This document shows positions 17,366 through 26,367 of a stretch of 58,892 bases of DNA, one piece after another. The translations under genes were made by a program, and so were the position numbers. Every line of letters begins with the position of its first letter. Position 1 is the first letter of the stretch. Source of the DNA: JAJFTV01 sp964426355 (lineage in GTDB: Bacteria; Chloroflexota; Anaerolineae; Anaerolineales; Anaerolineaceae); the NCBI GenBank assembly GCA_964426355.1, contig CAYRRA010000003.1:1-58892 (forward strand), given 5' to 3'. The notes beneath the pieces are model-generated. The model had not been told where the DNA came from and ran no database searches. It worked only from the letters and a program-made list of their open reading frames with translations.

Positions 17366-20300
17366 ATGAATATATCGCTTCTGTCACAGCGAGATTATAT
17401 TTCTTTTATCTTGGGGTTTGTTTTGCTGGTATCGGCTGTGATGGTGTGGGAACTTACCAGCCGCAGCGCGACGCGCCTCAAATGGCGCTGGGTTATGGGT
17501 TTTTCGCTGCTTTTTGCTTTTTCAATCTGGCTGGATATGACTGCGATAGGTCTGGGGGATACACCGGCATTTCATCTGGTACGCGTTTTACTAAGAATAC
17601 TGGCTGGACTCTCCCTCCTGGAGTTCGCCCGTCTGGGCATCAAAGCACAGCGCGGTAAAACACCGCGTCTCTGGGTTTATCTTCCATTTCTGGCGGTCAC
17701 AGCAGTTGCCAGCCTGGGTGGGTTAGACACACTCGATGCGGTCAGCCGCTACGCATTTGCGTTACCAGGCGGGCTGATTTCGGCTTGGGTTGTGCAGAAT
17801 GAAATTGATGCATCCAACAAACCCCCAATGAGGCTGACCCTTTGGATTGTAATTGGTTTGGTTTTACTGGCGCTTCTTTCCGGACCGCGTGCAGAGTTCT
17901 TTCCAGCCTCTTTAATCAATTATGAGCTTTTCTTTCAAGAGAGCGGTGAGCCAATTGCGGCTTTGTATTTTCTGCTCTTGTTGATTGGAATGATTATCAT
18001 TTCTTTTATTGCTTACATGGGACGCAAGGCTTCGGGGGGAATTACCTGGTTTCAGCGCTGGTTGATCCCGGCGTTGATTGCTGGTTTCCTTTTTATTGGC
18101 TGGTGGCTGGTCAATTCCCGCAGTGAGAAAATTGATCTTGATACTCGAGAAAAATTGCTGGCAGATGCGGCAGCCATTGCCAGCACCATAAAACCCGATT
18201 CGGTTCATCAGCTTACTTTTAGTTCCGCGGATATTGGCAATCCGAATTACGAGCGTTTACGCGCTCAACTCATGGCTTACGCTCAAGCCTCGGGTTACCG
18301 TAGCATTTACACGCTTGTGGTAAGAGAAGACAAGATGCTTTTTGGTCCGGAAAGCCTGCCTGCTGATGACGTTTGGGCATCACCACCTGGAACGGTTTAT
18401 TTCAATGCGACCCCAGAGGATTGGAAGATATTTGAAAATGGCATCGACTTCACTGAAGGACCGACGACAGACGAGTATGGAACATTTATCAGTGCTTTGG
18501 CTTCCGTCATTGATCCGCTGACGGGAAAGGTGTTGATGGCTGTTGGGATCGATATGGAGCAAACCGCCTGGCGGGCGTTGCTGGCGCGCGAGCGTTTGTT
18601 GGTGATCCTTTTTATCTTGTTGAATGTGAATCTGCTGCTCGTTGCCGATGTGTTGCTCTTTTACCGAAGCCAGTTACGATCGGAACGGTTCAGTAAACTA
18701 CGTTATATTGAGGCGTTTCTTGTGTTCATCGCCGGTCTCATTTATTCGGCGGTAGGAGGAGTTATCGCTGCTGAAAATCAAAAGCAAATTCAACTCAGCA
18801 AATTCCGGCAGCTTTCGGATTCACAAGCTACCCTGATTAATGATACATTGAGCGATATCTGTAATGAACGTATGCAGAATTTGGAAAGTTTTTTCGTGAA
18901 CTCAGAATATGTGAGTTTACAGGAGTTTGTAAACTTCACCCAATCTTTTCTTAGAGATGGTATTGTGCAAGCATGGGAATGGATTCCGTATGTGCCAAAA
19001 GAGGAGAAAAGTGCATTAGAAGCAGATGCTCTCCAACAAGGGATCGAGGGGTTTTCGATTTATGAATTGGATGAGCAGGGTAACCAGGTAGCTGTGGGGG
19101 ATCGACCAGCTTATTACCCTGTGTATTATGTTTCGCCATTAGAGAAAAACAGGGCAGCGATTGGGCTGGACCTTGGTTTCGATGAAGTATGGTTATCTGC
19201 GTTAGAGGAAGCTTCTCAAACAGGTCTCCCCACCTTCAGCTTATCTGATTCTTTAGTACAGGTTCACGATAGCCAGGTAAGTGTTTTCCTGGTAAACCCG
19301 GTCTTTTCTGGTTCGGTGGATCAATCAGCTTTGAAAGGATATACTGCCGCAGTCCTTCGTATGCAGCATTTGATCGATCATACTCTGCTGCAATCTCACC
19401 TTTCAAATGAACAGATTGCGATTGGGATTTATAAATTAAGAGCAGGGGACGACGCATTGCTGCTGGCTTCCAGTTCAACCGATGAAGATCATCTTGAAAT
19501 CGCTCGTCATACAGTTTTGCATCAATCACCCGCGTTCACAAATTTATACCCGCTTTTCATGGCTGGGAAAGCGTTTGTTATGGTAACACACCCCGGTGAA
19601 CAATTTTGGTTAGAGAACCGGTCGAATAACATCCTGGCTTCGGTGATGGTGGGGCTGGTCCTGACCCTGATCTCTTCTGCTTTTACTGGTATGTTGAGCC
19701 AGTATCAGAGTGATTTAAAAAGCCAGGTTAAGGAGCGCACCTCCGAACTGAAACGGTCAGAAGAAAAGTTTGCCAAGGCGTTTCATGCCAGCGGTGTTTT
19801 AATGGCGGTTACTGATGTTGGATTTGGTCGTTATGTGGATGTCAACCAGGCTTTTTGTGAAACGTTGGGTTTTACACCGGAAGAGGTGATTGGTAAAACA
19901 TCGAGTGAATTGGCTTTGTTGTTTGAACCTGTTCTGGATGAAGACATTTTTCAAGAAGTACGCGAGAAAGGTAGTTTCCGTGACGCAGAAGTGCAGGTAC
20001 GTACCCGTGCAGGCGTAATAGTTTACGGTTTGCTCTCCATGGATGCAATTACCCTGGATAGCAAACCACACCTGCTGATTTCGATGCTGGATATCACTGA
20101 ACGTAAGCGGTCTGAGGAGGCGTTGCGCTCGTCGCAAAAATACGCCGACCTGGGCACATTGGCTGCGGGAGTTGCTCATGAATTGAATACTCCTTTACAG
20201 ATCATTACGGGCTCTGCGGATAGTTTGCTGAGGGGTGTGGCTTCACCCGAAACAGTACAACCTGAACGGCTAAAACGCTACCTGGAAAATATCTCGCGCA

Positions 20301-20878
20301 GTGCATGGCGTATGTCGGATATTGTGCGCACCTTGAATATCTATGCCAGGCATAACCGCGAAGATGAAGATGAATATGATTTGAATGAACTGGTGCGTGA
20401 TACGCTGGTTTTGATGGAAAACCAACTCCGGGTCTGGTCGAATGTTCAGGTGATATTGATGCTGAAAGAAGATTTGCCATTTCTAAAATGCAACCGCAAT
20501 GACATCACTCAAATTCTAATCAATTTAATTTCGAATGCGCGTGATGCCATGCCTGTTGGGGGCAAAATTGGTTTGGCGACCTCTTATGATGCTGAGAAAG
20601 AGGAACTCATTCTGGAGGTGAGCGATACCGGACCGGGCGTACCGCCCGAGATTCGAGAAAAAATCTTCAACCCCTTCTTCACCACCAAGCCAGTGGGTAA
20701 AGGGACTGGGTTGGGGTTATCCATTGTGCTTGGTATTGCGCAACATTACCAGGCACAAATTACTGTGCATGAAGCGCCAGAAGGCGGTGCCGTTTTCCGG
20801 TTACACTTTCCCATTCAGCTCAAATCAAGTGATGAAAAAAGACTGGCGGACGATCATTCCAACGGACGTTATTTTTAG
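17366..20878 (+). CDS. Large membrane sensor histidine kinase (CHASE-PAS-HisKA-HATPase)
   Basis: A 1170-aa sensor. It has an N-terminal block of about eight hydrophobic helices (to ~245), an extracytoplasmic segment, two more helices near 415 and 450, a CHASE-like domain (~480-680), a helix at ~760, a PAS domain (~800-925), a HisKA dimerisation helix with phospho-acceptor His in AHELNTPLQ (~938) and a HATPase domain (N box NLISNARDAMP, G boxes DTGPGVPPE and GTGLGLSIV). The ATG at 17366 has GCGAGG upstream; a GTG at 17327 is less likely. No response regulator is adjacent. It lies between E2 and E3 genes. Confidence 0.9.
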   Translation: MNISLLSQRDYISFILGFVLLVSAVMVWELTSRSATRLKWRWVMGFSLLFAFSIWLDMTAIGLGDTPAFHLVRVLLRILAGLSLLEFARLGIKAQRGKTPRLWVYLPFLAVTAVASLGGLDTLDAVSRYAFALPGGLISAWVVQNEIDASNKPPMRLTLWIVIGLVLLALLSGPRAEFFPASLINYELFFQESGEPIAALYFLLLLIGMIIISFIAYMGRKASGGITWFQRWLIPALIAGFLFIGWWLVNSRSEKIDLDTREKLLADAAAIASTIKPDSVHQLTFSSADIGNPNYERLRAQLMAYAQASGYRSIYTLVVREDKMLFGPESLPADDVWASPPGTVYFNATPEDWKIFENGIDFTEGPTTDEYGTFISALASVIDPLTGKVLMAVGIDMEQTAWRALLARERLLVILFILLNVNLLLVADVLLFYRSQLRSERFSKLRYIEAFLVFIAGLIYSAVGGVIAAENQKQIQLSKFRQLSDSQATLINDTLSDICNERMQNLESFFVNSEYVSLQEFVNFTQSFLRDGIVQAWEWIPYVPKEEKSALEADALQQGIEGFSIYELDEQGNQVAVGDRPAYYPVYYVSPLEKNRAAIGLDLGFDEVWLSALEEASQTGLPTFSLSDSLVQVHDSQVSVFLVNPVFSGSVDQSALKGYTAAVLRMQHLIDHTLLQSHLSNEQIAIGIYKLRAGDDALLLASSSTDEDHLEIARHTVLHQSPAFTNLYPLFMAGKAFVMVTHPGEQFWLENRSNNILASVMVGLVLTLISSAFTGMLSQYQSDLKSQVKERTSELKRSEEKFAKAFHASGVLMAVTDVGFGRYVDVNQAFCETLGFTPEEVIGKTSSELALLFEPVLDEDIFQEVREKGSFRDAEVQVRTRAGVIVYGLLSMDAITLDSKPHLLISMLDITERKRSEEALRSSQKYADLGTLAAGVAHELNTPLQIITGSADSLLRGVASPETVQPERLKRYLENISRSAWRMSDIVRTLNIYARHNREDEDEYDLNELVRDTLVLMENQLRVWSNVQVILMLKEDLPFLKCNRNDITQILINLISNARDAMPVGGKIGLATSYDAEKEELILEVSDTGPGVPPEIREKIFNPFFTTKPVGKGTGLGLSIVLGIAQHYQAQITVHEAPEGGAVFRLHFPIQLKSSDEKRLADDHSNGRYF

Positions 20879-20890
20879 CATGTTGAGTAG

Positions 20891-20896
20891 TATAAT
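20891..20896 (+). promoter_or_regulatory. -10 element upstream of the E3 gene
   Basis: A perfect TATAAT lies 13 bases after the kinase stop codon. No clear -35 is seen, so strength is uncertain. It suggests the E3 gene can be transcribed separately from the kinase. Confidence 0.4.
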
Positions 20897-20992
20897 GTCG
20901 TCGGCGTTAGTCTGATTCGCGTGAAATTTTTAGACAAACAAATTCTCTTCTCAGGGGAATTGTTTGCAATGAATCCAAAAGAAGGAAATGAA

Positions 20993-22396
20993 ATGGAAGA
21001 ATCAAAATTTGATGTTGTCGTGATCGGCGCAGGTCCGGGTGGATACGTGTGTGCAATTCGTGCTGCACAACTGGGATTCAAAACGGCGATTGTAGATAAG
21101 CAATGGCTGGGAGGTGTTTGTCTCAACGTGGGTTGTATCCCAACAAAAGCTCTGTTGAAAAACGCTGAACTCGCTCATACATTGCGCGAGCGGGGTGATG
21201 AATTTGGATTTTCCTTTGATAATTTATCACTGGATTACAGCGCGGCTGTGAAGCGCAGCCGCAAGATCTCTGATCGGCTGACCAAAGGTGTAAACGCTCT
21301 CATGCGAAAGAACAATATCCAGGTGTTCATGGGCAAAGCCCGCCTGGCAGGTGTTCACCAGGTTGAGGTAACCGGGGCGCAGGGTGAGGTTGAGCAACTT
21401 TTTGCTCAACAAATCGTCATCGCTACGGGAGCGCATTCGATGGTGCCTCCCGGTTGGGAGGTGGATGGTGAACAGGTTGTTAGCTACACCGAAGCAATCC
21501 TGCAGGAAAAGCTGCCGGCATCCGTGGTGATTATTGGCGCTGGCGCGATTGGCGTGGAATTTGCGACAATCTGGAATGCGTATGGGAGCCAGGTTGAACT
21601 GGTTGAAATGCTGCCCCATATCTTACCTTTGGAAGATGATGAAGTTGCTGCTGAATTGGAGAAAAACTTCAAACGCAGAAAAATCAACCTCCACACGGGT
21701 TATCGCGTCCTGGAGGTCAAACGAAATCCCGATGGGGTAGAGGTGATTATCAGTAACGGAACGGACGAGAAAGTACTCAAAGCAGAACAGGCACTGGTTG
21801 CGATTGGTTTTCGCCCCAACAGCGAGAATCTCGGTCTTGAAGCGTTGGGCGTGGAGAAGGATGCACGCGGCTTCATCCAGGTGGATGAACACATGGCGAC
21901 CAATGTCCCTGGTATCTACGCAATCGGTGATGTGACCGGAAAATTGCTGCTGGCGCATGTGGCTTCTGCGCAGGCAGTGGTTTGTGCGGAAAGTATCGCC
22001 GGTATGGAAACACATACGTTGGATTATGAGATGATGCCTGCAGCGGTGTATTCGCATCCTCAGGTGGCATCTTTTGGGTTAAGTGAGCAAGAGGCACAAA
22101 AAGCGGGTCGAGAGGTGAAGGTTGGGCGTTTCCCGTTCCTACCCAATGGAAAAGCGCTTGGTTTGGGTGAGAATGTGGGTTTTGTAAAGCTGGTATCCGA
22201 TGCTTCAACAAACGAACTGCTGGGTGCTCATCTGATTGGACCGGACGTCTCGGAGCTTTTGCCTGAGCTGACATTGGCGCAAGCCAACACACTGACCACA
22301 ACCGAGATCGGCCGCAATGTGCATGCTCATCCTACATTGAGTGAGGCGTTGATGGAAGCCGCGCATCATGCGGAAGGGCACGCCATCCATATCTAA
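20993..22396 (+). CDS. lpdA: Dihydrolipoyl dehydrogenase (E3)
   Basis: E3 reoxidises the dihydrolipoyl group on E2 and reduces NAD+. The 467-aa protein has the FAD motif VVVIGAGPGGYV, the redox disulfide GGVCLNVGCIPTKAL, an NAD-binding VVIIGAGAIGVEF and the C-terminal active-site HAHPTLSE. I chose the ATG at 20993 because AAGGA lies 6 bases upstream and the protein then starts like the family; in-frame starts at 20921 and 20969 would add up to 24 residues with no counterpart in most homologs. It completes the E1-E2-E3 set, separated from E2 by the kinase gene. Confidence 0.93.
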   Translation: MEESKFDVVVIGAGPGGYVCAIRAAQLGFKTAIVDKQWLGGVCLNVGCIPTKALLKNAELAHTLRERGDEFGFSFDNLSLDYSAAVKRSRKISDRLTKGVNALMRKNNIQVFMGKARLAGVHQVEVTGAQGEVEQLFAQQIVIATGAHSMVPPGWEVDGEQVVSYTEAILQEKLPASVVIIGAGAIGVEFATIWNAYGSQVELVEMLPHILPLEDDEVAAELEKNFKRRKINLHTGYRVLEVKRNPDGVEVIISNGTDEKVLKAEQALVAIGFRPNSENLGLEALGVEKDARGFIQVDEHMATNVPGIYAIGDVTGKLLLAHVASAQAVVCAESIAGMETHTLDYEMMPAAVYSHPQVASFGLSEQEAQKAGREVKVGRFPFLPNGKALGLGENVGFVKLVSDASTNELLGAHLIGPDVSELLPELTLAQANTLTTTEIGRNVHAHPTLSEALMEAAHHAEGHAIHI

Positions 22397-22413
22397 ATTT
22401 CGTTTGACACAGC

Positions 22414-22450
22414 CTGGGGGCTGATTGCCGTGCATGACGGATCACCCCAG
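22414..22450 (+). other. Hairpin after the E3 gene
   Basis: CTGGGG pairs with CCCCAG across an inner CCGT/ACGG stem, 18 bases after the stop. There is no T-run, so it may protect the 3' end or act as a weak terminator. Confidence 0.35.
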
Positions 22451-22466
22451 TCTTCGGGCAACATTG

Positions 22467-22506
22467 AAAAGAAAAAGAGGCTGTCCCGGTTTTTTGGGAT
22501 AGCCTC
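22467..22506 (-). terminator. Second (distal) terminator of the peptide-transport operon
   Basis: Read on the minus strand, GAGGCTATCCC pairs with GGGACAGCCTC (11 bp, one G-U) and is followed by TTTTTCTTTTC. It lies about 100 bases beyond the first terminator. Confidence 0.75.
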
Positions 22507-22600
22507 AGCACGTAAAAAAGTTTCGCAGAACAAGACCGCTTGCGAGGATCTCTGATCCAAGCTTTGACACGGTAGCAAATACCTTTTGCGGGAAAACAAG

Positions 22601-22632
22601 CAACGAGGCTGCCTTTTTAGACAGCTTCGTTG
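22601..22632 (-). terminator. First terminator of the peptide-transport operon
   Basis: An 11-bp stem CAACGAAGCTG/CAGCCTCGTTG on the minus strand is followed by CTTGTTTTC. It begins about 55 bases after the stop of the last gene. Confidence 0.65.
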
Positions 22633-22685
22633 AGTTATTGGACTGCTTGATGGATGTTATCCCAATATTACCATTGGTAAACCGG

Positions 22686-23597
22686 TTAACCGCGTCCGCG
22701 CTCAATCGGGTCAAGGGCATCCCGTAAACCATCGCCCACAAAGTTGAAAGCGATCACGGTAATAGAAATCAAAAGACCCGGAATCATCCACATCCACCAG
22801 GCGAAATGCAGCCATGATTTTGCATCTTGAAGCATGGAACCCCATGACGCTGCCGGTGGTGGAACACCCATCCCCAGGAAGCTCAGCGCTGATTCCAACA
22901 AGATCGCAGATGGAATACCCATGGTGGCACTGACGATTACAGGCGCAATGGCGTTCGGTATGAAATGCTTCAACACCATGCGCAAACCCGGAACGCCAAC
23001 TGCTCTCGCTGCGGTGATGAAATCTGTTGCTTTCAAGCGCATGAATTCACTGCGCAGCAGCCGGGATACGCCCATCCAGCCAAATATACCGATCACTATC
23101 ATCACGTTGAAAATACTGGGTGTAAATAAAGCATTGGCGGTGATGATGAGGTAAAAAGTTGGAAGGGAGAGAAAGACATCGGCGATTCTCATGAGAAGAT
23201 TATCGATCCAACCGCCAAAAAAACCAGACAGTGAACCAAGAATCATTCCGATGAGGGTGGAAATGCCGACCGATACAAAGCCGACCGAAAGGGAGATGCG
23301 TGACCCGCTGATGGCTCTTGAAAACAAATCTCTGCCCAGGTCATCTGTCCCAAACCAATGTGCGGAGGTGGGCGGCTGTGGTCTTCCCATCGCATACAGT
23401 GGGTCCAATTTCACCGGATCATAAGGCATCAGCTTTTCGGCAAATATTGCGACCAAAAACAGGAGAAACAGGAGAACCATGCTGATCACGGCTGGTTTGT
23501 GCCGTTTGAACATAAACCAGGTAATTCCCCACTGTGTTTTGGGGTACTTTGTTTGGACTAATTTCGTTTCTAAAGTGGTTTCTGAACTATTGTCCAT
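22686..23597 (-). CDS. Peptide/oligopeptide ABC transporter permease (OppC/DppC type)
   Basis: The inner-membrane permease has 303 aa, with an OppC-type N-terminus (a long first helix ISMVLLFLLFLVAIFAEKL), the family segment HWFGTDDLGRDLFSR and an ATPase-contacting loop (ITAARAVGVPGLRMVLKHF). The start at 23597 has AGGTGA upstream; an in-frame extension to 23675 overlaps the end of the neighbouring permease. It is the last gene of a minus-strand operon. No ATPase genes follow; two terminators do. Confidence 0.93.
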   Translation of the reverse strand: MDNSSETTLETKLVQTKYPKTQWGITWFMFKRHKPAVISMVLLFLLFLVAIFAEKLMPYDPVKLDPLYAMGRPQPPTSAHWFGTDDLGRDLFSRAISGSRISLSVGFVSVGISTLIGMILGSLSGFFGGWIDNLLMRIADVFLSLPTFYLIITANALFTPSIFNVMIVIGIFGWMGVSRLLRSEFMRLKATDFITAARAVGVPGLRMVLKHFIPNAIAPVIVSATMGIPSAILLESALSFLGMGVPPPAASWGSMLQDAKSWLHFAWWMWMIPGLLISITVIAFNFVGDGLRDALDPIERGRG

Positions 23598-23610
23598 TTT
23601 TTCACCTGAT

Positions 23611-24582
23611 TTATTCGAGCCTGGTACGCGGGTCGACAAACGCATACATGATGTCGGAGAGCAAGTTTCCACCAATCACCAACAGGGCAGACAACATGGT
23701 GACCGCCATGACGACCGGATAATCACGGGCTAAAATCGACGTAATCCCAAGCCTGCCCATGCCGGGCCAGCCAAAAATACTCTCTGTGATGTAAGAGCCG
23801 TTGACAAGCCAGGGTAATGAAAGACCAATCAGGGTTACGGTGGTCAGAAGCGAGTTCCGAAACGCGTGCCGCCAGATGACCGTGCTTTCTTTTAGACCTT
23901 TGGAACGGGCAGTTCGCACAAAATCCTGCGTCATGTTTTCCAGGAGGGATGCTCTCTGGTAACGCATCCAATAGGCAATCTCTGTGAAGGATAGCGCCAA
24001 TACCGGTAACACCAGGTGTTTCGCGACATCAATCGTCTTTTCAATTCCTTCAAGATTACCGCTGATGCTGGACATACCCACACTGGGGAGCCACCCGAGT
24101 TTGTTGGAGAATAATGCCACAATGAGCAACGCGAACCAAAAGCCCGGTATGGAAATCCCCACAAAGGCAATGAAAGTAGTTACGTAATCAATAATGGAAT
24201 ACCGCTTTACAGCGGAAAGCACTCCAAGGGGTATGGCGACCACGATGGCGAACACAAGCGCCAGACCACTCAGAAGAATAGTATTCGGCAAACGCGATAG
24301 CACTTCATCGGTGACCTCGTTTTTTGTAATCATCGAATACCCCCAATCACCTTGCGCTATGTCTTTCAACCAGATGAAATAGCGAATGTAAACAGGGCGA
24401 TCCAATCCATAACGGTGTCGAATGGCATCCAGTTCTTCTTGTGTTGGCGGGCGTTTGCGGGGGTTTACATATTGATAAACTGGATCACCCGGAGCAAGTG
24501 CAGCGATCATAAACGAAAGCAGTGAGATGACAAAGAGCAAGGGGATCATCTGCAAGAGACGGCGCATCAAATAACGTGTCAT
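23611..24582 (-). CDS. Peptide/oligopeptide ABC transporter permease (OppB/DppB type)
   Basis: The 323-aa integral membrane protein has the typical OppB start (MTRYLMRRLLQMIPLLF) and about six helices. The cytoplasmic loop that docks on the ATPase is DFVRTARSKGLKESTVIWRH. It pairs with the downstream OppC-type permease, 13 bases away, to form the import channel. AAGGAT lies upstream of the ATG. A 32-base perfect palindrome lies between this gene and the substrate-binding protein gene upstream. Confidence 0.94.
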   Translation of the reverse strand: MTRYLMRRLLQMIPLLFVISLLSFMIAALAPGDPVYQYVNPRKRPPTQEELDAIRHRYGLDRPVYIRYFIWLKDIAQGDWGYSMITKNEVTDEVLSRLPNTILLSGLALVFAIVVAIPLGVLSAVKRYSIIDYVTTFIAFVGISIPGFWFALLIVALFSNKLGWLPSVGMSSISGNLEGIEKTIDVAKHLVLPVLALSFTEIAYWMRYQRASLLENMTQDFVRTARSKGLKESTVIWRHAFRNSLLTTVTLIGLSLPWLVNGSYITESIFGWPGMGRLGITSILARDYPVVMAVTMLSALLVIGGNLLSDIMYAFVDPRTRLE

Positions 24583-24600
24583 GGTTTATCCTTTTCATTG

Positions 24601-24632
24601 TTCTCGGTGGAAGGCATGCCTTCCACCGAGAA
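24601..24632 (-). repeat. 32-base perfect palindrome between binding-protein and permease genes
   Basis: The two 16-base halves (TTCTCGGTGGAAGGCA on the + strand, then its exact reverse complement) are adjacent. It lies 13 bases after the binding-protein stop. No T-run follows on the minus strand, so it is more likely an mRNA-stabilising or attenuating stem that lets the binding protein be made in excess than a full terminator. Confidence 0.75.
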
Positions 24633-24645
24633 TGAATGGTTTGGA

Positions 24646-26367
24646 TTATTTTTCAACCCAGACTTTGCTGAAATCGACAAACTGAACCCACATGGTGGGG
24701 TCAATGGCGGTTTCTTCAAAGTGAACACGTTTGTTAATCGCGTACAACGATTCAAAGTAGAAAATATTGATGAAAGGAAGTTCATCCCAGACAATATTGG
24801 CTGCCTGGTGCAGATATTCGTCACGTGTTTCCGGATCGGCTGTGGTCTTTGCCTGGTTGAAGAATGCATTGACCTCATCGTTGACGTACCCCATGAATGA
24901 GTCGTCTTCGGTTGGGTTCGCCATCAACCAGTTGTAAGAAACACCGTTCGGACCGGCAGACCCGATCATCGTCCAGTATGCATCGTAATCGCGTTCTTCG
25001 GCGGTTACACCGTAGTTGGCTTCTATGAACACATTGGAATCGCGTTGGCGCAGTTGTGCATCAATGCCAATCGCTTGCCAGTAGCTTTGTGCCAGCAGGG
25101 AAGGCTGCATCTTGGACGGGGAGGTTATCTCTAGGTAGAGCGTGAATTTTGTGCCGGGCTCAACGCCTTCAACGTTTTCTGCGACGAGAATGCCATCCGC
25201 TCCGGGAACCCAGCCCACTTCCGCCAGAAGTTCTTTGGCTTTTTCGGGGTCATAGGTATAAACCTGTTCCAGTGGTTTGTATGCCGTGACGTATGGTGAC
25301 CAGGTGGAATCGGCTACACGTCCGTAACCGAGCATGATGGTGTCTACGTACGCCTGTCGATCCAGCGCGTACATCAATGCCTGTCGGGTGCGTTTGTCGG
25401 CGAGATGGGGTTTCTTGGTGTTCAGCCGGAAGTGATAAACGCCATCGCCTTCATACTGATAGATCGTTACGTTTTTCGCATCTTTAAGCTGTTCAACTTC
25501 AGCGGGATCCAGTGTAATGTAGTCAACCTCTCCGGTCTGGACTGCTGTGATGAGGGATTGTCGGTCTGGGACAATGCGGTAGATAATTTGGTCCAGGTAT
25601 GGCTCGCCGCCCCAATAATCCTCGTATTTCTCCATGATGACTGCTTCACCACGTCGGTATTCAACAATGCGGAAAGGACCCGTTCCAAGAAGCTCATCGT
25701 CTGTATTGAACTTGGATTTATCCATATCTGCAAATGCAATGCCATTCTCCTCGAAATAATGCTTGGGAATGACCGGCACACAGATGTCCGCCATCAGGTT
25801 CGGAACTGGTTCTGCTGTGGTGATGGTGACGGTGTAGTCGTCTACTTTTTCAAACTTGTGGGGGATATCGCTCATGGAGAAGCGGTAGTTGACCCATTCA
25901 GTGTCGGTGGTGTCTGGGCTTTGAATGGCTTCTGCCCAGTAAAGCACATCATCAGCGGTGAAAGGCTTGCCGTCTTGCCAGGTAACCCCCTGCCGTAAAT
26001 GAATCGTCCAGACCAGACCGTCTTCGCTGGTTTCCCAGGATTCTGCCAGAATCGGGCGCCATTCGGTGCCGAAGTTCTCGCCACCGTGTGTTAGTGGTTC
26101 GTTTGAGGTGGCATAAATCCAGATCTCATACCAGCTATCATGTTGGATTGGGTTAAACCCGGGGGGTTCAGTTTCGATACCGAATGTCAAAGATCCTCCA
26201 TATTTGTCAGAACTTTCTTCGGCAGATGGCGCCTCTTCAACTTCGGCGTTTTCTTCTGCTGCGGGTTCTTCTACCGCAGTTTCTTTAGCAGGGGTATCTG
26301 CTGGTGTACAAGAAACCAGCATCATGAATGCCACTAACAAGCAAATGAGAAGTCGAATCGTTTTCAT
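24646..26367 (-). CDS. Extracellular solute-binding lipoprotein of a peptide ABC importer (family 5)
   Basis: The 573-aa protein delivers peptides or similar ligands to the OppBC-type permeases. Its signal peptide ends in a lipobox (LVSC, Cys near residue 20), followed by a Glu/Ala-rich linker of ~35 residues and the mature SBP_bac_5 domain (GGSLTFGIETEPPGFNP, WRPILAESWETSEDGLVWTI, TADDVLYWAEAI). GTGGAG precedes the ATG. It is the first gene of the operon, behind a leader of about 330 bases and a good promoter at 26719-26747. Confidence 0.95.
   Translation of the reverse strand: MKTIRLLICLLVAFMMLVSCTPADTPAKETAVEEPAAEENAEVEEAPSAEESSDKYGGSLTFGIETEPPGFNPIQHDSWYEIWIYATSNEPLTHGGENFGTEWRPILAESWETSEDGLVWTIHLRQGVTWQDGKPFTADDVLYWAEAIQSPDTTDTEWVNYRFSMSDIPHKFEKVDDYTVTITTAEPVPNLMADICVPVIPKHYFEENGIAFADMDKSKFNTDDELLGTGPFRIVEYRRGEAVIMEKYEDYWGGEPYLDQIIYRIVPDRQSLITAVQTGEVDYITLDPAEVEQLKDAKNVTIYQYEGDGVYHFRLNTKKPHLADKRTRQALMYALDRQAYVDTIMLGYGRVADSTWSPYVTAYKPLEQVYTYDPEKAKELLAEVGWVPGADGILVAENVEGVEPGTKFTLYLEITSPSKMQPSLLAQSYWQAIGIDAQLRQRDSNVFIEANYGVTAEERDYDAYWTMIGSAGPNGVSYNWLMANPTEDDSFMGYVNDEVNAFFNQAKTTADPETRDEYLHQAANIVWDELPFINIFYFESLYAINKRVHFEETAIDPTMWVQFVDFSKVWVEK

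Noticed and set aside
25405..25998. 197-aa open frame antisense to the peptide-binding protein gene
   Set aside because: It is a shadow of a conserved family-5 binding protein; composition follows the other strand's codons.
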